A program made the position numbers and the translations under genes. This document shows positions 11,195 to 21,734 of a stretch of 64,000 bases of DNA, in pieces. The stretch spans positions 53,816,001 through 53,880,000 of the forward strand of contig CM114272.1 of assembly GCA_050084515.1 (NCBI GenBank), given 5' to 3'. Positions within the stretch are counted from its first letter, which is position 1. Each line of letters starts with the position of its first letter. The notes under the pieces are model-generated. The model was not told where the DNA came from. It was given only the letters and a program-made list of their open reading frames with translations, and did no database searches. The DNA is from Blasia pusilla. Taxonomy: Eukaryota > Marchantiophyta > Marchantiopsida > Blasiales.

Positions 11195-11656
11195 TCATCG
11201 TTGATGACGCCGTCTTCGCATTTTTCGGGATTTCTTGGAGGCCTCGTACGCCTCTGCGGATGCTATGACTGCTTCCAGGGAATCTCGTTGGCCTTGCTCG
11301 TAGTACCGGTCCATTTCTTTGGACAGTCCTAACACAAACCAATCTACCAATTGTGAGGTAGTTGTGTGTTCAAGTTTGTTTACAAAGCTACGAAACCTTT
11401 GGGTGTATTCCCTGAGAGTTTCCTTCTTTTTACGTTTCAGATTGCGAAGCTTTGTTAGAATCCTGTCCTCGAACTCCAGGTCACAGAACTCATGAAGAAA
11501 GGCCGGTAGTACCCTTTTCCAGGTTTCCGTGACATCCGCTCCCAGACCCTCGTACCATTGGCTTGCTCGCTTCTTAAGCAGGCTAGGAAAGACTCGCAAA
11601 AAATCCTCCTCTGAGCCTTCCCCATTAGCCTTGGCTACATGGGTAAATTCAAGCAC
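11195..11656 (-). pseudogene. Retrotransposon gag domain (inserted element)
   Basis: 153 residues with the plant retrotrans_gag signature: ASQWYEGLGADVTETWKRV, then LHEFCDLEFEDRILTKLRN, then ETLREYTQRFRSFVNKLEH and LVDWFVLGLSKEM. The capsid part of gag. It is separated from the zinc-knuckle part (10,712-11,188) by an in-frame stop or small shift at about 11,190. Upstream frames at 11,833-12,084 and 12,171-12,476 (minus) are probably the N-terminal gag, likewise broken. Confidence 0.85.
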
Positions 11657-12170
11657 AAAGTTGTCAACATCATCTCGCCACCCCCTGCAAACGTGGGGTA
11701 TCTTAGCAGCCTCTTTCTAGTGTTGGCCATTGGGAAATTTCTGCTGCTGGGTCGTGGGCTTGATGCTCGGGAGGGAGGAGGCAGCAGTTCCGATCTGGTC
11801 TGCTCCTCGTTCCCCGAGTCCCCAAAGGGATTCTAGGTTGACTCTTCGTCCGACTGTGAACTGGCAAGAGACGTGCTGGGGAGCGTATTCCTGTCCCTCT
11901 TCTTGCTCTTGGGCTTTGTGCGAGGCCGAAGACTGGGAGACACCCCTGTCGGTCTCCAAGACGGGTGATCTTCTTGTTGCTTATTGCGTCGATCAGCTCG
12001 CTGATCTTGCGATGAGGGCCGGGAGACTTCCATGAGTCCCTTCTGGGATTCGGGAGCTTGCTTCCGCACCCACGATCGCCACAAGGTAGGGGTCCATGGA
12101 GGGAAATTTGATCTTCCTAATTCCTACAGGAGTGTGCGGGTGCTCTTAATCTACCTGCCAGGTTTTCCTC

Positions 12171-12476
12171 CTAGAAACAGAAGTACAGGGTCATCACCAA
12201 GTACAACTGACGTTCATGGGCAAAGCACCATTCGGCGATTGATTCTTTGACAATAATAATTAGTTGTTCTATCTTTTCTAGCACCAATGCAGCAAGCCGA
12301 TTGTTATCTTCTTTCATCCATTGTCTTAGGGGGATAGCTAGAGATAGTAGATGGTCTTCAGTAAGAACTAGATGGTTGGGTCTTCTAGGAGACGAGACTT
12401 CTTTCCCCGCTCCTGGGTTCCCCATGTGTCTCTCTCCCTCTCCAACAAAGCTTATGATCCCCAGCAGCGGCGCCAA
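12171..12476 (-). pseudogene. Likely gag N-terminal frame of the inserted element
   Basis: 101 residues whose first codons overlap the primer-binding site. It contains a hydrophilic helical stretch (KEDNNRLAALVLEKIEQL). No family is recognised for this part alone; its place between primer site and gag domain is the reason for the call. Confidence 0.4.
12458..12475 (-). promoter_or_regulatory. Retroelement primer-binding site
   Basis: On the minus strand this reads TGGCGCCGCTGCTGGGGA, close to the TGGCGCCGTTGCCGGGGA type used by many plant gypsy (Athila-like) elements and thought to pair with the 3' end of a tRNA (tRNA-Asp in Athila). It follows the LTR 3' end immediately. Confidence 0.75.
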
Positions 12477-12477
12477 A

Positions 12478-13734
12478 AAGTTTTATCACTTATATATAAT
12501 GTACAATGAGTAACAAAATTGATCTTTTTACAGTAATTTAATGAGTCAGATCCCCAAGAGGATCATTGTTTGGTGGAAAGAGAGTTCAAAATTACAATTC
12601 TCTTGCAATAATTGTATTTAAGTGTATATGATTTAGATTAAATGACTTATCAACGTTGTCAGATCTTTCTTAGTACCAAGATTCCTTTCCTCAATTCTCT
12701 CTAGTGGAGCTGACATCAAGCTCAGGTAGATTTCCTCTCGACATCAAGAAATCTCACAGAGACCTCAACACAAAAGCTGGCTTCTCCTACTTTCATAACT
12801 CAATCCGTCTCGGCAGGCTACTCTCTGTCAAACAGATTTCCTACAACTCCATGTTGATTATTCCATTGTTGAGAAAGGTTCGCCTGATTCACTCTTCACT
12901 CTACAGATCCAAAAAGAATACTCAGACATAAGCATCGCACATCAGAATGAAGGAATGAGTGCTTTACTACTCCATCAAGAATGAGAAAGCTTCAAAAGTG
13001 TTATACAAGCTCGAGACGATACTACTCCCTTGCTCGGACCATTCCTACAGCATAAGGACTTCGTGAAAGAACGATGATGATAGCTACTTTCATGTTTCTT
13101 AAATACTCTCTGAAGTAGGAGTGTTCCAAAGATTCGAAGCGTTCTTGATGAAACTGGTGTCTCTTAAACATTTGTAACTACCTAGATCTATGGTGCTCTT
13201 CTCTTTTCCTAAGATTCCTATGAATCCGCGAAATAAAACTGTCATAACTACCTATCTGATACAAAGAGTTGCGCCTTTTCCTATTCTAACTGTTCTAACT
13301 ATGTGTCGCTTGAAATCACTGTCAGTCTTAGCTTCGCTTCGCTATGAAGTCTGAATCTCCAAAGCTCTTCCTTTGAGGACAAAGCGCTCCATTCTTCATT
13401 GGTACTTCGTGCTTCGTTGAAGAGTGAAGTACTTCTTTCTCTTCTTCTTCATGCTTCGTTTGAGAGCGAAGCACTTCATTAATAAGTTCTTAATAAAGCT
13501 TCATTGTCTTTTCCAAACTTCGTGCTAGGTCTTGAAACTTCATTTCTGTATTTTCCTCTAAGGCAAATTCTTGATTTTCTATCTTTTTGCCTTGTCCTTG
13601 GAGCTTCGTGATTCACTTCAATCTCAATCATTCTTCTACTACACAACCATAATATCAAAATCATAGAGTCTATACAAGTCTTCTTTGAATAAAAATATGT
13701 AAATCTTCAAAAGTACAAAATTGTGGGTATCACA
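12478..13734 (-). repeat. 5' LTR of the inserted retroelement
   Basis: On the minus strand it starts TGTGATACCCACAATTTTG (13,734) and ends next to the primer-binding site. It is about 1.25 kb, AT-rich, with repeated GAAGC/GCTTC-rich words near 13,320-13,540. No matching 3' LTR is present, so the left edge rests on the primer site and the right edge on the RT junction. Confidence 0.6.
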
Positions 13735-13736
13735 GC

Positions 13737-14749
13737 TATCTATCAGATTGGAGGACAGGCAGAAGACGGTATTTTGGGGCATCGATCCTCATAGGAAGTA
13801 TTGTTTGTACCAATGGCGGTTCTTACCATTTGGGTTAAAGAATGCCTCGGCTGAATTTCAGAGGGTGATGGATAGGATCTTGACATGTCTGGATTTTGCT
13901 AGGTGTTATATTGATGATATCATAGTCTTTGGCGCCACGGTTGAGGAGCATGAGCGACATCTAGAGGAGGTGTTTTGACGATTGCAGTTAGATAGGTTGA
14001 AGCTACATCCAGGCAAGCGCAAGTTCTTCTACGACCAGATTGAGTACTTGGGTCATACGATATACCCGGGGGGCCTTGGTGTGCAGCAGACAAAGGTAGA
14101 GTCTATTTCACGCATTCCACGCCCTACAGATGTGAGTCGAGTTCGTGCATTCATGGGATTGGCTAGCTTCTATGGACGGCACGTTAAGGGTTTCAGTTCG
14201 ACTGCGGAGCCGCTAACCTTGCTGACTAAGGTGGATCAAGAGTGGCACTTGGGGAATGAGCAGGAGAGAGCATTTCAGCTGCTCAAGGACAAATTGACAT
14301 CCGCGCCTATATTGATGGAGTTCGACAATCTTAGAGGGAAGCTTTCCAGGTGGGCTCTTCGTTGTAGAAGTATGACTTCCACGTGGTACATAGACCTGGG
14401 ATGCTCAACTAGTATGCACATGGTTTGAGCTGTAACCCATGCACGAGTGAGCGAGATGGGACTGGAGCTCAATGGCATGGAGAGAGTGATGAGGAGTTAG
14501 TGCTAGGATGGCACGGGTCAGCCTATTTGGGCTTCTTGGCTATGGAGAGCCAGATTACTAAGACTTCGATGGCGAGGTCTGATGGAGAGTCCTTAGATCT
14601 AGAGGCCGATGAGGAGACAAAAAATGGCCGAGATATTCACGAAGATGGAGTAGTCTTGGAGTACTTGCGTACTGGCAGCGTCGCAAGCACAATGAGTGCT
14701 AGAGAGCGGGATCGGATCCTACAATGAGCCAGACAGTTTTTGTGGGAGG
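13737..14749 (+). pseudogene. Gypsy RT (palm/thumb) and RNase H connection, inner element
   Basis: Continues the RT interrupted at 10,721. LSIRLEDRQKTVFWGI and YQWRFLPFGLKNASAEFQRV precede the catalytic box C-Y-I-D-D at 13,904-13,918, then KFFYDQIEYLGHTIY, GLASFYGRHVKGF and EQERAFQLLKDKLTSAPIL. Stops at 13,976 and elsewhere break it. After about 14,330 the RNase H core is deleted: the text jumps to GKLSRWALRCRSMTS (end of RNase H). It runs to ARERDRILQ and stops at a family-B terminus at 14,750. The rest of this element appears to be at 21,725-19,672 on the minus strand. Confidence 0.85.
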
Positions 14750-15475
<726 letters not shown>

Positions 15476-15671
15476 TATTTTAAAATAAGTAGATCCAATC
15501 TCTCTCAACACCATAGCTCTCAAATGTGTGCATTCTCACATGTCTCTCAATGTCAAACCAAACTCACTCTCCTAATCACCGGCTTGGGTTACACTCACAA
15601 GGCAAGCAAGACCATAGCTCCGCCACCTCGTGCAAAGAGGTTCATAGCTCTCTCCTTGATAACCTATGCTT
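15476..15671 (-). repeat. Inverted partial family B A-unit, tail-to-tail with the previous copy
   Basis: Reverse-complement copy of the 3' part of the A unit (same GATCCAATCTCTCTCAACACC text as at 19,810). The junction at about 15,476-15,490 is a perfect TTATTTTAAAATAA palindrome at the point where A units normally end. It stops abruptly in the RT of copy III at 15,672. Confidence 0.75.
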
Positions 15672-16480
15672 CAGGTGTTGCTCATGCTCCTCAATTGTGG
15701 AACAGAAGATAAGAATATTATCAATGTAACACCGTACAAAATCCAAGTCAGCAAGAATCCTATCCATCACTCTCTAAAACTCCGCAATCGCATTCTTCAA
15801 CCCATATGGTAAGAACCACCATTGATACAAACAATCTCTCCCGAATTGATCTATCCCCCTGAATGTTGTCTTCTCCCTGTCCTCCCTAATGATAGCCAAC
15901 ACGGAGATCTAAAGTATTGAAGATCTTTGCCCTACCATATCAAAGATCTCTTCAAGAGTAGGCATGGTGTACCGATGTGACCTTGTCTTTTGGTTGATAA
16001 GACGTCAATCTCCACACATCCACCTATCCATCCAATTGCCATACATATCCTTCTTCTCCGACATAACTATGGCACATACATACTCACAATGCGATAACTC
16101 CACAAGTTGTGCCTCCAACAAGTACTGACTCCTCCTCTGAATCGAGGCTCGCTTCATATTGGAATACCTGTAGGGTCGAAGAAAGATCGTCGTATCACTA
16201 GCCAACTCAATCCGTATCCCAGGACCCGTCACCGTACCCAAGTCTCTCATATTGAAGGCAAAACAACTACATGCCCTCTCGAAACCTATGAACCTGCCGT
16301 TGCTCTCCTCCTGTCAACTTGAGATGTATCATAGGCTCCCAAATCTCCATCGTGACCTTACTCGGAGAGGACTCTAGCTCCGGCTTTAGTTTCCATGTAG
16401 GAACCCTAGCCACCTCCACAACAGCCACTCCACTCTGACCTTCTACACCATGCTCCACATCCAAAAAATGAACATGTGCT
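15672..16480 (-). pseudogene. Gypsy reverse transcriptase, copy III (broken)
   Basis: On the minus strand it reads MEIWEPMIHLKLTGGEQRQ (16,350), then DLGTVTGPGIRIELASD (16,245), YRYSNMKRASIQRRSQ and WMCGD. Towards 15,672 it gives an RT palm with Y-I-D-N instead of Y-I-D-D, then TIEEHEQHLK. The second catalytic Asp is therefore Asn. It follows the copy III methyltransferase directly, in the same order as in the inner element. I infer that it belongs to the outer family-A element and continues at 21,735. Confidence 0.8.
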
Positions 16481-16689
16481 ACTCTAGTCGCCTTTGCACT
16501 CTCCGCTCAGACGACGTCCCAGGAAGTCCATGGGTGCGTATCTCTCCTCGTCCCGCCCCCAACCAATGCGTGTATAGACCCTATAGGCAATGCTCCAACT
16601 CATGGACATGACAGTATGGAGGACACTCACATCAATCTCTGCTCAGCCATACCTAGGTAGACTAACCATGTGAGACAATTGAGGTCCAT

Positions 16690-17635
16690 CTCCTACCCCA
16701 ATACCTATCTCCGTAATGCCTTAATCATACCTGGTACTGCCGTAGTATCCATAGTGAACCCCATGGCGCGCTTGCGCTCATATGTTGTAGGCTCCTCCAA
16801 TGCTCGGGTCACCTCATCCGAAATCATGCCTGGCCCTCCCTCATGAAAGGCATGGGATGTTGGGAAGATCACCAACATAGGTAAGGCTGCCCTCAACTCC
16901 CCCACCCTATTGGCCATTACCAACGGTGGTCTATCATCCCGCGTCACCACGTGAGATCGATACCTTGAGCCCAAAATAGCATCCACTCTGAGATATAGTG
17001 CTCTCTAGCTGGACTCCATGGTATGCTCGACTCACTACCTCTGATGGTATCAGGTTTATCCACCATAATCATGGACAGTGGACGCGTGATCCAACTCTCG
17101 CTGCATCTAACAACACAACAGGTCCCAACTAGGACCTCATCTGACGCACACTCGTCATCATACGCGCACGAGTGTCTTCCAACAACGGCACGTTCTCCAA
17201 AATATACGTCGGAGAACATGTCTGACTCTCTTGCAAGTGTCGCACTACTCGCAGCATCTCCCAAAATATCCTTGACTTCGGATCCTGCAATCCAAACCCT
17301 TGGCCAGTTGATGAATGACCCTGACATGGCCATCCAACAATCACCAAATGAATGGTGCTAACTCTATCTAGAACCTACACCCTCACCAAAGAGATGTCGG
17401 CAGATAGTGTATGCTGATACCCCCGTACTGCAAATACTTGCAACAACTCATGATACCTCAGGACCAATCTTACCACGTGATGTAATGATACTCGCTGCAC
17501 GGTCTTATCTCCACATAAAGGCACTAATGCACCCATACGCCCGCCTGCAACACCGCAACTAATCGGGTACTAATCCCTCCGAAGAGATCTAACACCCTAA
17601 CACCCTCCTCTGGACATTGACACACAACGGGTATG
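16690..17635 (-). pseudogene. Retroelement-borne C5 cytosine methyltransferase, copy III
   Basis: On the minus strand motif I (VLDLFGGISTRL) lies near 17,560-17,590. A frameshift or decayed stretch follows. Motif IV then reads G-W-P-C-Q-G-H-S-S-T-G-Q-G, with the catalytic Cys codon intact at 17,324-17,326. Next come LQDPKSRIFWEMLRVVRHL and YILENVPLL (motif VI), then at 16,705-16,986 VMANRVGELRAALP and ERKRAMGF. So the enzyme's active-site loop survives here but is lost in the copy at 8,923-9,912. Stops and frameshifts still prevent a full product. It lies between protease (18.3 kb) and RT (16.4 kb). Confidence 0.88.
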
Positions 17636-18039
17636 GTATCCAATGGTATCAACGTCTCCATTCTAAGAGCCTGATTGCCACTTGACTCTCGCTGCTATGG
17701 GATAAAGGCATGACTCCACGCCTGCCTCACGAGGTCGTCGGCACTCCTGTGTAGCTCTTGAGTCGTACCCAACAATGGTGAAGATGTCTTGTTAACATGG
17801 GAAGAGACACATGCCATGGCGTGTCTCTCCGTGGGACTATCTGCTACTGGGACATCCAGCGCTTGTGTGTTCCCCTCCAACAACTCTCTTGGCCAGCTAA
17901 CACTACCTGTGCAAGCTGCCAATATGGTCACAGACTCGTCTTGTGGTCGACCATCTTGTCTCGCAAACTATACGGGTAACTGACTCATCCGCCCATCACC
18001 TGACCGCCACCCTGGCCGATAAGCAAGGGTCTCCTCCCA

Positions 18040-18350
18040 AAAGTCAAGGATGAATCATAGGGGATATAATACGGTACTCCCCACCAAAACATCGTACGAC
18101 TCACATGGTGTCCTAATCGCATGTGTGTGCACCAAAGCACTATCCGTCGTATGCTCAGGCTAGACTCTGATGACTATCTCTTGTTGAGTCATATACTACA
18201 TGGGTGACACACCCTAAATCGAGGTCTGTGTCTAGAAGGGACAAGGCTCAATGTCGGCCTTCCGTAACCCCAACGCTAAACACGTCGCCTTCCCTAACAC
18301 CAAGGGTTGCGCTCCCGAATCAAGTAGGACACACTACGGGTGGTACACTG
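18040..18350 (-). pseudogene. Retropepsin-like protease, copy III (DSG intact)
   Basis: On the minus strand reads L-L-D-S-G-A-Q-P-L-V-L-G-K-A with the DSG active site at 18,313-18,321, then LRKADIEPCPF, which aligns with LTRADVERCPF in the inner element (8,310). Stops follow at once. The order gag, protease, methyltransferase, RT is conserved. Confidence 0.6.
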
Positions 18351-18899
18351 TCCCTGTTGGACTAACCAATCAAGATACTCCAGCTGGGTTATCCAATAAC
18401 ACCACGCCAAGTGTCACCACGGCTCGCTCTATGGCCAGTTGAGCTGGCATATCTACCAACTTCTCCGCCGCCGCATGCCATGTCTCTCAGTGGGGGACGT
18501 TCCGAGCATGTGCTCCGAGGGTAAGTCCACCACATCCTCAACTACCTCTAAACGAGAGGTAGTAACCTCCCATGCTCACACAACGTGGCATCGATCCGAA
18601 ACACCTGAGCTAGTCCAACTCCCAATATCGCCAACTCTATGGCGGAAAATAGCGGATCTTGGCTTACCCTGGTGACCACCTCCAACACTATGGTCGACAT
18701 TGACTCCACTCAAGCCGGCATAGGAGCTATCACTCCAAATCCTCGTGACGTCGACGCATCTGCCTGACCTGTAGGCATCGCTCATCGTCGAGGCACCATC
18801 GATATTTTGTGTAGTGCCTCTAAACATGTGAATGACTGTAGAACCCTGGCTCGCCGCCCATTGGTCCCCTCCTATGGGTCAATCTCAACCCTACCTCTC

Positions 18900-19671
18900 G
18901 ATGGCTCAGTTACTCTCGTAGCACCCCGAGTCACCACCGTAGTAGCCTCAACCAAACCGCATTACACATAAATCCCATACTAGCAAGATCTTCACCTGGA
19001 TCAGGGTAAAAGGTGGAAGCTGGAGTCACACTAGCTACTCTCGGCTCCATGCCTTCCCTAAGCTCCTTCATCGTCATGGTAGCAATCCTATGCTCCAACT
19101 AATCGATGCGTGAGAGAAGCGCCGGCTTTGGTGCTCCCGCTCCATCTCCTCTGACAGATGGTGGTCCTCTACCACCACATCTAGCAATGCCTTCTCGGCC
19201 TCCTCCAAGACGACCGCCCCCAGGCCCTCAGCCTACCTCTGGACGTGCCTCTTGACGAAGGTCAAAACATATATCCCTAGTGTGATCATATCTGTGGCAA
19301 TAGTCACACTGATACTCTGGTGTGGCCATCCTCTGTGGCTCTTGAGCAATCAAAGGTGCTCGTGGTCCTCTCCCATGCTGTGGCTAGTCTCTTTGCCTAT
19401 GGGGCCCATCATACATCCAACAAGACATCATTGGTCCCTTCTGGGCAACATACGTAGATACGGGTCATTGCCTCACAGGCTCACGGTACCCGCCCTGCTC
19501 TTTGAGCACACTGGCCCACTCCCGTGGTACTAGTGCTCGTTGTGGCATATGTGGGGTTACCGTCGCTTGTGGACCCATCGACTCTCGAGAAACTCCAATG
19601 GTCATTACCTGCTCCTCACTCATGTTGAGCTCAATACGCTCACACAACTCGAAGACCACCTTCAATGTGGA
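18900..19671 (-). pseudogene. Gypsy gag, C-terminal part with zinc knuckle, copy III
   Basis: On the minus strand it begins S-T-L-K-V-V-F-E-L-C-E-R-I-E-L-N-M at 19,671, directly after a family-B terminus. It aligns with LRDVFRTAKNIERNM in the inner gag (6,918-6,955). A zinc knuckle CDYCHRYDHTRDIC (C-x2-C-x4-H-x4-C) is at 19,267-19,308, followed by a Gly/Arg-rich tail. The first residues complete the gag truncated at 3,695 (ending K-P-M), so this is probably the right half of the outer gag, now inverted. Confidence 0.75.
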
Positions 19672-19799
19672 TGTCGTGCGCATACACATCGCTACATAAC
19701 ATACATCAATGTCGACAAACATACACACAAACACGCACGATCCCATGCTAACTCATGGGATCCAAACAACGAGACAAGAAGTATCAAAATATCTCCAAT
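19672..19799 (-). repeat. Family B terminal unit B2 (right end of inner element)
   Basis: 128 bp. On the minus strand it starts ATTGGAGATATTTTGATAC and ends ATGCGCACGACA. It is the outermost unit at the right end of the inner element, next to gag of the outer element. Confidence 0.75.
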
Positions 19800-20308
19800 A
19801 AAATCAAGTAGATCCAATCTCTCTCAACACCATAGCTCTCAAATGTGTGCACTCTCACATGTCTCTCTCAATGTCAAACCAAACCCACTCTCTTAATGAG
19901 AAGCTTGGGTTACACTCATAAGGCAAGCAAGACCATAGCTCCGCCGCCTCATGCCAAGAGGTTCAACAAAAATAGAATGAGCTCTCAACCTCTCTCCTCC
20001 TTGAGGTATATCCCCTTCCCTCTTCCTCGGTAACCTATGCTCGCAGGTCACCTCCTTGGTTCTTGACCTGCTGTAGCGGGTTAAGGGCCACTTCCCAAAG
20101 TGGAAAGTCAACTCTGCCAAATATGGAAACTTACTCAAAATAGCAAGTTTCTCTATATGGCTCCAAATGAGCCAAAACGAAGGGGAAACCTACTCTCTCA
20201 GGTTTCCCAAGACCTCAACACGTCATTCTCAACCTCATGAGCATGTCCTCCTCTACTTGCAAAGACACTTTACCAGATCTCTCTGATCTATCCTAAAAAG
20301 TCGTGACA
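19800..20308 (-). repeat. Family B terminal unit A2
   Basis: 509 bp, starting TGTCACGACTTTTTAGG at 20,308 on the minus strand. It aligns with 3,696-4,214. It is flanked on both sides by B units, with two extra nucleotides (GT on the minus strand) between B1 and A2. Confidence 0.8.
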
Positions 20309-20310
20309 AC

Positions 20311-20421
20311 TGTCGTGCGCATACACATCGCTGCCGACAAACATACACACAAATATGCACGATCCCATGCTAACTCATGGCATCCAAAAAATGAGATAAG
20401 AAGTACCAAAATATCTCCAAT
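20311..20421 (-). repeat. Family B terminal unit B1
   Basis: 111 bp, a second copy of the B unit (ATTGGAGATATTTTGG to GCGCACGACA on the minus strand). It lies between a G-rich tract (CTAGGGGGGCG, 20,422-20,432, polypurine-tract-like) and A2. Confidence 0.75.
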
Positions 20422-20607
20422 CGCCCCCCTAGCTTGTGGTTAGGTCCCTCTAACTCCAGATAGCCATCTATCCCTACCTACCATGACATACATCTCTCGG
20501 ACGCTAAGAGCAAAAAGGCCGAGTGCTCATGTGGCCCCATCGTTAGTCTCCTTCTTGTCATCCATGTCACAGACACAAGTCGGAATCTAGAACTACCTAC
20601 TCTATGT

Positions 20608-21090
20608 ATATCTGGAACACATCCATCATACCCAAGGGACCCTAGTGAGAGGTGGTGTTAGACATGCCATATGCCACCCTATCAAACACCCATCTCAGAC
20701 TAGTATAGTGGCTCCACCATGGGTGAAACCATACAACATACATCTCAAGCGTGTAAGAACTACTGCTAAGCTTGGATCAAATTTACCGTCAATGTTCGGA
20801 AGATGACATGGCGCACACTTACGCACATGGTCCTTCCAAACCATACCATCACGTCCCTCCAATAAGAGAACACCGGATGGCAAAATCTCACACACTCTCA
20901 AGATGGTGCGCCCTACAGTCACATCCAACATCGTAGGTGCCGTCTGTTGCAAGTAGACATAGTCTCCTTGATAAAACCTCCAGATAGTAGATCGATAACC
21001 ACCTCCCCGAATAGTCGCATACCTCAACGTATCCCGATGTTGCGCAATCGCAAAGTTCTCAAACGCCATGGGCATCACTCTCTGAAACAA
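20608..21090 (-). pseudogene. Integrase C-terminus plus PHD finger, inner element
   Basis: The frame MPMAFENFAIAQHRDTLRY, then GDYVYLQQTAP, ILRVCEILPSGVLLLEGRDG and HLPNIDGKFDPSLAVVLTRL leads into a C4HC3 PHD finger at 20,608-20,742. Ligand positions read C-x2-Y-x11-stop-x2-C-x4-H-x2-C-x14-C-x2-Y. Three of the eight zinc ligands are lost by single substitutions (Cys to Tyr twice, Cys to stop once), but the spacing, including GWHMAC, is that of a PHD finger. Copy V at 24,015-24,095 keeps the first four Cys, the His and the next Cys. PHD fingers read histone H3 tails in chromatin. Confidence 0.8.
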
Positions 21091-21725
21091 CTCAGCCCTC
21101 TATGAATATGCTTGCATCCATACATTAGGGTCATCAAGGTTCAACACCTCACCAACCTCTTGACGCAGGTACATCTGGCTCTCGACCATAAAGTAGCAAG
21201 TAATATGAGAAAGACGTTAAGGATGTCTACCTGCTGAATCTATATCCCATCGCCAACCTCAAAAATTGAAGGTCCCAATCTCCCAGGTGACTTCTCTGCA
21301 AGCCATACCTGCATAATCCTCTCTTCATCGTCTGCATAACCCTCTCTGCTAGTCCATTCGCCTCAGGATGATCTCGCGAAGTGGTGCGGTGGTCGATCAG
21401 CGCCTGATCACACAAGGCCTGAAACTCCTCGCGAACCTCTATACCCTGGTTTGTCAATACCTCAGTTGGTGCGCCGTAATGACTCACCACTCAATCTAGG
21501 AAGGCATACGCTACTCCCTCACTTGCATTGTCAGGAAATGCAACTAACTCTATCCACTTTGAGAAGTGCTCGACCATCACCAATATATAACGACTATGGC
21601 CCTCTGTTAAAGGCAAAGGTCATGCAAAATCCAAACTCCATCTATAACCTAAATCCATGATCGGAAGTGGATGAAACTGTGGAGTCAGAGCATTGAATGA
21701 TGCTCGGACTCGATCACACACCATG
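21091..21725 (-). pseudogene. DDE integrase core, inner element (broken)
   Basis: On the minus strand: VCDRVRASFNA, PLPIMDLGYRWSLDFA, YILVMVEHFSKWIELVAF, VLTNQGIEVREEFQALC, IDHRTTSRDHPEANGLAER and DWDLQFLRLAMGYRFSR. This is the Ty3/gypsy integrase core. The second catalytic Asp (normally T-D-Q-G) is Asn; the Glu (PEANGL) is kept. It is truncated at 21,725, head-to-head with the copy V fragment, which marks an inversion breakpoint. Confidence 0.85.
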
Positions 21726-21734
21726 GTTGTGGGT

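Larger units (their letters stand above)
10722..13734 (-). mobile_element. Truncated LTR retrotransposon inserted in RT (LTR + gag only)
   Basis: Sequence from 10,722 to 13,734 splits the inner RT between GYHQLP and LSIRLEDRQK. On the minus strand it begins TGTGATACCC (13,734), has about 1.25 kb of LTR, a primer-binding site at 12,458-12,475 and then gag down to 10,712. Pol and the 3' LTR are missing, so it is either 3'-truncated or recombined. Target duplications are not clear (right junction GCTATCTATCAG). The primer site resembles that of Athila-type plant gypsy elements. It is unrelated in sequence to the surrounding methyltransferase elements. Confidence 0.75.

Noticed and set aside
20608-21725. 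A tyrosine recombinase in the split-repeat elements
   Set aside because: I looked for R..HxxR..Y-type text in the pol frames and saw only the DDE integrase; none can be supported.
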